From the NCBI GenBank assembly GCA_024277555.1, contig JAJRUY010000315.1, positions 1 through 11,739 on the forward strand: a DNA stretch of 11,739 nt. Direction: 5' to 3'. Within the stretch, counting starts at the first letter, position 1, and every line of letters begins with the position of its first letter. Positions 6,640 through 11,739 of this stretch are shown one piece after another. The DNA comes from Gammaproteobacteria bacterium (GTDB lineage Bacteria > Pseudomonadota > Gammaproteobacteria > Chromatiales > Chromatiaceae). Below the pieces are notes generated by a model. It had not been told where the DNA came from, searched no databases, and saw only the letters and a list, made by a program, of their open reading frames with translations. The translations under genes and the position numbers were made by a program.

Positions 6640-7408
6640 TTACCCGCCTGTAAAAAAACTTTTTATTGACATCCTGATGGGAACAATATTCCTGTTGCTG
6701 CTCGCGTTTGCACTATGGCTCATCTGGATCACCTATTTCCGCGAGCATTTCGACCCAGGAGCTCATCAATCCAGGGAACAAACCGCCCTGGAAAAAGCGA
6801 CATCGGCCATGGACACCAGGGAGCATTTCCACAATATCGATGAAACCGTACTGATCCCTACAAAATCCAATTCATTGTGCTTTAAATGTCATGGCAATTA
6901 TCCTCACTCCAAGGCAAAGGAAGTTAGGGCATTTCGAAATGCACACACCTTTTTCATGGCCTGTGAGGTATGCCATCTTCCCCCCGATAAAGAAGGCCGG
7001 GTGGTATTCAAGTGGCTGGACAATGATACCGGAGAAGAGGTAGGAAAACTCGAAGGAGAAGCTGGCATCTACGGCGCAAAAATCATCCCTATAGAAATCA
7101 TCGACGGCATGGAAAGAAGACTCGATGAATTGGGAGACGAAGAATTCGTGGAACAATACCTTGCCCAACGAGGAAAACTCGATGCAGATCAGGAAGCAGC
7201 AGCCAAGATCCGTCTACACAAAGACATTGCTGAAAAACCCATAGGCTGTGACGCATGCCATACCAATACAGAGGAACCATACCTGCCTTATTCCGCGTTG
7301 GGTTATACCCGGTCACGCCTGAATGAGTTAACCGGCGCCGATGTAGTGGGTATGCTCAAGAAATATGAAGACTTCCACATGCCCAGCCTGCTGCGCCCTA
7401 AACCCTAG
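6623..7408 (+). CDS. triheme c-type cytochrome, N-terminally anchored (module 3 subunit C)
   Basis: 261 residues. One N-terminal membrane helix (about 15-38) is followed by a periplasmic domain with CFKCH (Cys86), CEVCH (Cys114) and CDACH (Cys209). Spacing around the hemes parallels the 3772 paralogue, including YPHSKAKEVRAFRNAH against VPHDRAKTIRAFLNMH. The C-terminus ends soon after the shared KYEDFHMP motif, making it the shortest of the three copies. The frame is open upstream to 6545, but ATG 6623 is preferred. It gives MSSR, matching MSSK in the paralogue, and overlaps the cytochrome b gene by only 17 bases rather than about 95. This is the last gene of the apparent six-gene cluster. 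Predicted role: the second periplasmic heme arm of module 3. A NapC-like quinol dehydrogenase role is possible but the heme count is too low for the classical family. Confidence 0.87.
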   Translation: MSSRADYPPVKKLFIDILMGTIFLLLLAFALWLIWITYFREHFDPGAHQSREQTALEKATSAMDTREHFHNIDETVLIPTKSNSLCFKCHGNYPHSKAKEVRAFRNAHTFFMACEVCHLPPDKEGRVVFKWLDNDTGEEVGKLEGEAGIYGAKIIPIEIIDGMERRLDELGDEEFVEQYLAQRGKLDADQEAAAKIRLHKDIAEKPIGCDACHTNTEEPYLPYSALGYTRSRLNELTGADVVGMLKKYEDFHMPSLLRPKP

Positions 7409-7521
7409 AAAAACCAAGGAAAAAGAAGCTTTTCCATCCGATCCAAATAAGAATTGCCCAGTGATAATGTGATAGTATTCATATTATTGATATACACATT
7501 TGTTGGGTATTGCTTTGGAAT
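7409..7521. other. A+T-rich leader before the NHL gene, possible promoter
   Basis: This 113-base gap is clearly more A+T-rich than its surroundings. It holds a short inverted repeat (GGAAAA ... TTTTCC near 7419-7434) without a T-run. TATTAT at 7482-7487 and GATAAT at 7463-7468 are -10-like, and TTGCCC at 7454-7459 is -35-like, but none pair at 16-18 bp. The gap is the longest inside the 1811-10924 cytochrome block, so a separate promoter for the NHL and 18-heme genes is plausible. Confidence 0.3.
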
Positions 7522-8565
7522 ATGGGCGTCGTGAATGAGTGGTTGATGCGGTGGGCAAAGATCTTCTTGTTTCTGGTCTTCCCTGCTTTTTCTGTTGCTG
7601 CGGCCGAGGAAGCTCCGGAAATACCCGAAGGTTTTGCTTTGCCGGAACAGGCCCTGAAAAAACCCCGCCTCCCCCAACCAATTCCGGGAATCGCACCTAC
7701 CAAGCCAGAGTCATTGATGGGCTTCAGAAAGCTGCGGGAGCTTACCGGCCCACCTGACAAGCCCATGATCATGCCAACGGATGTCGCCATAGGCGCCAAA
7801 GGCAAGGTCTACGTTGTAGATAGCGGCAACAACCGCATTCTGGTTTTCGCAGAAGACGGCACCTACCTTTTTGCGTTCGGCTCTCCAGGGGAATGAAAAG
7901 GTCAGCTACTGGGGCCTGTTGGCATTACCACCGCATCAGACGGCAGCGTGCTGGTGGCTGACCGGGGCAACCACCGGATACAGGTATTTGATGCTGGCGG
8001 AAAGTTCCTCAAATCCATTGCCACTCATATCGGGAAACAAAAAGTTGCGCCAGTCGATATCGTTCTCGGTGATAATGAAAGGCACCTCTACGTCACCATA
8101 AGCGCCCCCATCCACCGGGTGTTCGTATACAACAACAAGGGAAGAGCCGATCTGGTTTGGGGCAAGCCCGGGAGCAATCTCGGAGACTTCCGCTACCCCG
8201 CTGCAATCGCCCTCGGAACCCACGATGATGTCTATGTGGTGGACGTTTTCAATTCAAGAGTCCAGGTGTTCGATTTTTCCGGGAAAATACTGGCAACAGT
8301 GGGCTCCTGGGGTGTAACACCGGGCAAACTGTTCCGCCCCAAGGGAGTCACCATTCGGGAAGATGGGGTGATCTTTGTCAGCGACAGTTATCTCGGCGTA
8401 GTACAGGTATTCAATCCCGATACCCGCTATCAGGCGATTCTGGGAAACAAGGGGGATATCGGGTACTTTGACACCCCCACCGGCCTGGCGACTGACGGCA
8501 AAAGGCGGCTGTATGTCTCGGAAATGCTCGCCAATCGCGTGAGCGTACTGCGGCTTGAGAGATGA
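7522..8565 (+). pseudogene. secreted six-blade NHL-repeat propeller protein, interrupted by in-frame TGA
   Basis: Read through one internal TGA (7894-7896), the frame encodes about 347 residues. They comprise a signal peptide (MRWAKIFLFLVF...VAAA), a proline-rich linker and six NHL blades. The blades are recognisable by P(T/V)D/G...VYVVD..N.RI.VF: VYVVDSGNNRILVF, VLVADRGNHRIQVF, LYVTISAPIHRVFVY, VYVVDVFNSRVQVF, IFVSDSYLGVVQVF and LYVSEMLANRVSVL. The stop lies between blades 1 and 2 in GSPGE*KGQLLGPVG, where glycine is usual; GGA to TGA is a single change. The frame does not shift, and blades 2-6 stay intact to the stop at 8563. NHL propellers usually serve as protein-binding or sensing scaffolds and often accompany multiheme cytochromes. 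The start is uncertain: ATG 7522 or 7546, or TTG 7510. It lies four bases before the 18-heme gene. Either a recent pseudogene, a sequencing error or stop readthrough. Confidence 0.8.
7894..7896 (+). other. internal TGA stop in the NHL gene
   Basis: The codon series GGG GAA TGA AAA GGT is in one continuous frame, with NHL-blade sequence on both sides. TGA is the ordinary stop of at least five other genes here (1550, 3775, 4752, 6639 and 8565), so recoding of TGA across the genome is unlikely. Confidence 0.85.
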
Positions 8566-8569
8566 AGGC

Positions 8570-10924
8570 ATGATGGGCTTCTTGCCACTAATTCGGCCAG
8601 GCGGCACCCTGGTTCGGCTGCTGCTTCCAGCAATACTGCTGCTGGCTCTGGCTGGTACAACTGAAGCTGCGCGTGTAGTCGCCGAAAAACGCGAATGTGC
8701 AACCTGCCATATCGCATGGATGTCTGATTTCAAAAGGGATGATGTAGCTACCCTGATTCCCTATGACCCTCGTCCCATGCAAAAGTCTGGCAGGCAGGAT
8801 GTCGCCAGCACGGAAAGAATGTGTTTTTCCTGCCACGACGGTTTTGCCCTTGATTCCAGACCACTGTGGCTGGAAGGGCGGCACAATCATCCCGTGGGCA
8901 TGGAACCATCAGACAAAGTAGTGCTTCCCCAAAAAGAAGGAAAAACCGTTTTCCCGCTGAACGAAGAAGGAAAAATCTATTGTGGCACATGCCACAGCGC
9001 CCATGGCCTGTCATGGCAGCAGCGGGAATCCCCAATATTTCTGCGGGTTCCCAACGTGGAATCCAGCATGTGCATGGACTGCCATGAACAGTATGCGAAA
9101 GAGAAGAAGGGCATCAATCATCCGGTACAGAAAGTGCTGGAAGAGATACCAGAGAAACTTGCAGCCGTGGGTGGCAGATTCGGCAAAAAACAGGAGATCA
9201 TTTGCCAGACCTGCCACGCACCACATGCAGCACGCAGCAAACCGCTGATGGTGGTGGACAACCGCAAGGCATGGCTGTGCAGTAATTGCCACGCAGACAA
9301 GGCGCAAATTGTGGGAACCAAACACGACTATGGCCTGATTGCCCCTGAAGCGTTAAATCGCAAGGGCGAAAAAGTCTCTGAATATGGAACCTGTCTTGGC
9401 TGCCATGTTATGCACGATGCAGATCTGGCCGCGCCTCTGTGGGGCGGCAAGGATATCGCCAAGGATGACCGGGTATCTGGCGTATGCACAAGCTGCCACA
9501 ACAAAGATGGCTTGGCCAAGAAAAAACTGGTAGGGAATCACAGCCACCCTCTTGATGTTTCCATTACCGAACTGGGAATCAAGACCGGCAAGGATGGCTG
9601 GAGCAGTCCGGGAGCAAAGAAAGGAACCCTCAAGCCCCTGCCCCTGCTAAATGAACAAGGGCGGCAATCCGCAGATGGCACCAAGGTGGCATGCCTGACC
9701 TGTCACGACCCCCACGTCTGGAGCGCCAGCAGCAAAAAGAAAAAGAACCAAAACCAGTTCAAGGAAGAAGGGGATGGGCAGTCCAGCTTCCTGCGCATTG
9801 CCCAGGGCGGCAACAGCGCCTTGTGCATCAATTGCCATGTAGACAAACGCACCGTTTTGCTATCAAAGCACAAGCTGAAGGAATCGCAAAAGAGAAAACT
9901 GCGCAAAGACCCCATGGTGCAGAAAAATCTGGATCAGGGTGCCTGCGGGTCCTGCCACAAGGCACATAACGGCCGGGGCGCACTGATGTCGCCCGTCAGC
10001 AAGCGGAAAGGCGAAGGCGCTGTGCAATCCCTCTGTAGCGCCTGCCATGTGAAAGGCGGGGTGGCGGAAAAGAAACTGACTGGCAAGCACAGCCATCCCT
10101 TGCAGCGCAACCTGAAAAATATTGGGGGAAAAACCAGACTGCCATTGTTCGATCAATCAGGAAAGCGCCATGCAAGGGGCAAAATCGATTGCGCCACCTG
10201 TCATGATCCTCATCAATGGGATCCTAAAAAACCCTACTCCACCGCCGGTGCAGATCCCAAGGCCGAGGGCGATGCAACCACCAGCTTCCTGCGCAAACCG
10301 GCTGCACCGAATTCATCCCTGTGCGTAGACTGTCATCGCAACAAACGCTTCGTGCGGGGTACCGACCACGATCTGAACGTAACTGCGGCCGCAGCAAAGA
10401 ATGAAAAGGGACAGACGGTAAAACAATCCGGCGTCTGCGGCCAATGTCACAGCATTCACAATGCCGTATCCGGCCTCGCGCTCTGGGGCCGACAGCCGGA
10501 ACCCGGAAACAAGCAGGAAGGGCTTTGTCTTGGCTGCCACAAACCCGGTGGCACAGCGAAAAACAAGGCTCCAGATCGGCTCAGCCACCCGCCCCAGGTG
10601 CTTGTCTGGTCAAATGCCGCCCGTGCACCCGCCCGGGAACGCAGGAATCTTCCCGATATACCTGTATTCAACCACCGGGGAAACAAAACCACCGCCGGAC
10701 ATATCGCCTGCGCCAGCTGCCACAACCCCCATGTCTGGGATCCCGGCAAACCGAAGGAAGGAAAAGGAAAGAATGTTGAAGGTGATGCAACCAACAGCTT
10801 CCTGCGCAACGCGTCCAGTGAAAACATGGTATGTGCGGATTGCCACGGCGCAGACGGAATTTTTCGCTATAAATACTTCCATGGCCGAACTTCCAGGAAA
10901 GATTACTTTCTATATAAGGAGTAG
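8570..10924 (+). CDS. secreted 18-heme c-type cytochrome with internal repeats
   Basis: 784 residues. A signal peptide (about 1-35, ending TTEAA) is followed by 18 CxxCH sites at approximately residues 43, 85, 138, 167, 212, 237, 275, 306, 375, 419, 459, 489, 541, 585, 623, 653, 714 and 755. From about 306 the protein is built of similar units with a period of about 165-180 residues. Each runs CxxCH-(K-rich)-HSHP, then a LPLF-type strand, CATCHDPHxW, EGDxxxSFLR, CVDCH and CGxCHxxHN. The last unit lacks its fourth heme; the N-terminal part has extra hemes. This matches the doubled-CXXCH (Paired_CXXCH) cytochromes. The HSHP histidines and the CHDPH/CHxxH pairs are probable axial ligands. There is no membrane helix after the signal, so it should be periplasmic or exported. 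It is very lysine-rich. ATG 8570 (or 8573) is preferred over TTG 8555, with GAGAG eight bases before. Inferred job: long-distance electron conduit downstream of the membrane modules. Acceptor unknown. Confidence 0.9.
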   Translation: MMGFLPLIRPGGTLVRLLLPAILLLALAGTTEAARVVAEKRECATCHIAWMSDFKRDDVATLIPYDPRPMQKSGRQDVASTERMCFSCHDGFALDSRPLWLEGRHNHPVGMEPSDKVVLPQKEGKTVFPLNEEGKIYCGTCHSAHGLSWQQRESPIFLRVPNVESSMCMDCHEQYAKEKKGINHPVQKVLEEIPEKLAAVGGRFGKKQEIICQTCHAPHAARSKPLMVVDNRKAWLCSNCHADKAQIVGTKHDYGLIAPEALNRKGEKVSEYGTCLGCHVMHDADLAAPLWGGKDIAKDDRVSGVCTSCHNKDGLAKKKLVGNHSHPLDVSITELGIKTGKDGWSSPGAKKGTLKPLPLLNEQGRQSADGTKVACLTCHDPHVWSASSKKKKNQNQFKEEGDGQSSFLRIAQGGNSALCINCHVDKRTVLLSKHKLKESQKRKLRKDPMVQKNLDQGACGSCHKAHNGRGALMSPVSKRKGEGAVQSLCSACHVKGGVAEKKLTGKHSHPLQRNLKNIGGKTRLPLFDQSGKRHARGKIDCATCHDPHQWDPKKPYSTAGADPKAEGDATTSFLRKPAAPNSSLCVDCHRNKRFVRGTDHDLNVTAAAAKNEKGQTVKQSGVCGQCHSIHNAVSGLALWGRQPEPGNKQEGLCLGCHKPGGTAKNKAPDRLSHPPQVLVWSNAARAPARERRNLPDIPVFNHRGNKTTAGHIACASCHNPHVWDPGKPKEGKGKNVEGDATNSFLRNASSENMVCADCHGADGIFRYKYFHGRTSRKDYFLYKE

Positions 10925-10936
10925 TATCATCAGGCA

Positions 10937-10955
10937 ATTCCCGGCTTAGCCGGAA
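10937..10955. repeat. small REP-like hairpin after the 18-heme gene
   Basis: AATTCCCGGC and GCCGGAAT form a short stem with one bulged C around a 3-base loop, 12 bases past the stop. The core resembles the ATTCCGGC/GCCGGAAT core of the REP-like units at 501 and 11582. No T-run follows, so it is more likely a degenerate repeat or a transcript-stabilising hairpin than an intrinsic terminator. The rest of the gap up to 11143 holds only a 6-bp inverted repeat (GGCGAT 11018-11023, ATCGCC 11035-11040). Confidence 0.4.
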
Positions 10956-11133
10956 TATAGGCAAGCCGAATTCGCAACTCATTGTTTTCCTTGCTTGCCA
11001 ACCTAAACAAACATAATGGCGATTTCTCACAGACATCGCCCCACGAACTTTCAGTATCAGATATATTTAACCCTGAAACCGTCCTGCACCTGCAACCGAA
11101 CCCGTTGCTTTCCAGGGCAATGCGCAAAACGAT

Positions 11134-11137
11134 GGAG
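11134..11137 (+). promoter_or_regulatory. ribosome-binding site deciding the start at 11144
   Basis: GGAG lies six bases before ATG 11144. It supports this start over upstream in-frame codons reaching back to 10982, whose extra residues precede the signal peptide and look non-coding. Confidence 0.6.
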
Positions 11138-11143
11138 CCTACA

Positions 11144-11506
11144 ATGAAAACGATCATTATCTTCAGCCTGCTGTTAGCTTTTTCCACAGTATCCATGGCG
11201 GAAAAGCTGCCCGACGAACACCCGACCATACAGCAAGCCATTGATGCATCCCCAAATGGCAACAACAAAGCCCTCATCAACGAGGGCACCGTTATCAGCA
11301 CCGTGCAAACAGAGCATTACACCTATATTGAAGTAAAACAGGGTGCGCAGAAAATCTGGCTGGCTGCACAAAAGCTGGAATTACCGGATGGCGCCAAAAT
11401 CCGCTATGGCCAGGGGGTTTCCATGGACAATTTCTATAGCGATACCCTGAAAAGGGAATTTCCGCGCATTCTCTTTGTGCAGGCAGTGGAGGTCGTCAAG
11501 GAATAA
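11144..11506 (+). CDS. small secreted protein, NrfJ-like
   Basis: 120 residues. A clear signal peptide (MKTIIIFSLLLAFSTVSMA, cut before EK) leaves a mature protein of about 100 residues. The mature part has a polar linker (20-46), then a beta-rich domain: EGTVISTVQTEHYTYIEVKQ, followed by WLAAQKLELPDGAKIRYGQG, MDNFYSDTLKREF and ILFVQAV. The order GxV..t....YTYi.v, W.A......G..i.y..g..M.NF.SktL.R.F..I.FV resembles small periplasmic NrfJ-type proteins found near cytochrome c genes in other bacteria. I recognise this from memory and cannot test it. No cysteines occur, so it binds no heme. It is followed by a strong terminator. A 219-base gap separates it from the 18-heme gene, so co-transcription is possible but not shown. 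Function unknown; an accessory or partner role for the periplasmic cytochromes is inference only. Confidence 0.75.
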   Translation: MKTIIIFSLLLAFSTVSMAEKLPDEHPTIQQAIDASPNGNNKALINEGTVISTVQTEHYTYIEVKQGAQKIWLAAQKLELPDGAKIRYGQGVSMDNFYSDTLKREFPRILFVQAVEVVKE

Positions 11507-11541
11507 GGCGTTTCCAGCATACTTGGCATCTGAAACAAAAG

Positions 11542-11563
11542 CCCCTGCAAGCAGGGGTTTTTT
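11542..11563 (+). terminator. Rho-independent terminator
   Basis: CCCCTG (11542-11547) and CAGGGG (11552-11557) form a G+C-rich stem with a CAAG loop, followed at once by six T (11558-11563). Four A precede the stem on the other side, so it may also work in reverse. It lies 35 bases past the stop of the small secreted protein and closes the locus. Confidence 0.9.
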
Positions 11564-11676
11564 AGGGCACTTCGAAAAATCGTCATTCAGGCGGAAGCCG
11601 GAATCCATAACTTGCTGATTTATATGGACCCCGGCTTTCGCCGGGGTGACGAAAAACGAATTATTCGAGGTTCCCT
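11564..11676. repeat. MITE-like palindromic element with two inverted REP-like units
   Basis: The ends are imperfect inverted repeats: AGGGCACTTCGAA on the left (11564-11576) and TTCGAGGTTCCCT on the right (11664-11676). Inside, GTCATTCAGG...GGAATCCA (11582-11607) and TGGACCCCGG...CCGGGGTGAC (11625-11650) face each other and would fold into one long stem with a loop around 11608-11624. No coding capacity. It abuts the T-run of the terminator exactly. Size and shape suit a non-autonomous mobile element or BIME. The bases after it, to 11739, show no gene. Confidence 0.6.
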
Positions 11677-11739
11677 TTAGCCCGGATGTTTCACCTGGAA
11701 GTCCGATGATTGTGCCGGGATTGTTGTTCAGAGGCGAAT

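Noticed and set aside
7894..7896. TGA read as selenocysteine or as a recoded sense codon
   Set aside because: The expected residue is glycine in a loop between NHL blades, with no redox role and no SECIS-like hairpin noticed just downstream. TGA is the normal stop of neighbouring genes.
1..11739. tRNA, rRNA, CRISPR array or integrase
   Set aside because: I saw no regularly spaced direct repeats, no cloverleaf with CCA-type arm, no rRNA-like stretch and no recombinase motif on either strand.

Overview
The window is a Gram-negative bacterial electron-transfer locus, probably from a proteobacterium. Moderate G+C and REP-type palindromes of the CATTCCGG/CCGGAATG kind suggest a gammaproteobacterium, but no gene here fixes the taxonomy. 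All recognisable genes lie on the + strand. By eye they carry 41 c-type heme-binding motifs, one of them in the cut-off first gene.

Layout: (1) 2-388, the 3' end of a membrane-anchored c-type cytochrome cut by the window edge. (2) 389-686, non-coding, with a perfect hairpin and a REP-like unit. (3) 687-1550, a signal peptidase I-like protein whose catalytic lysine position reads arginine. (4) 1551-1810, non-coding, with a possible terminator. (5) 1811-7408, a six-gene apparent operon made of two successive paralogous three-gene modules. Each module has a C-terminally anchored octaheme cytochrome c (A), a four-helix membrane cytochrome b (B) and an N-terminally anchored triheme cytochrome c (C). 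(6) 7522-8565, a secreted six-blade NHL propeller interrupted by one in-frame TGA. (7) 8570-10924, a secreted 18-heme cytochrome built from roughly 165-180-residue heme-bearing repeats. (8) 11144-11506, a small secreted protein resembling NrfJ-type proteins, followed by an intrinsic terminator. (9) 11564-11676, a MITE-like palindromic element containing two inverted REP-like units.

The partial gene at the left edge is a third paralogue of subunit C. The locus therefore probably held three tandem A-B-C modules, with the peptidase-like gene and a REP-like repeat between modules 1 and 2. The likely job of each module is to move electrons between the membrane quinone pool (subunit B) and periplasmic c-type hemes (subunits A and C, 11 hemes per module). 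The 18-heme protein could carry electrons further, through the periplasm or to the outside. Direction, substrate and terminal partner cannot be read from the sequence. No outer-membrane porin or terminal reductase/oxidase lies in the window.
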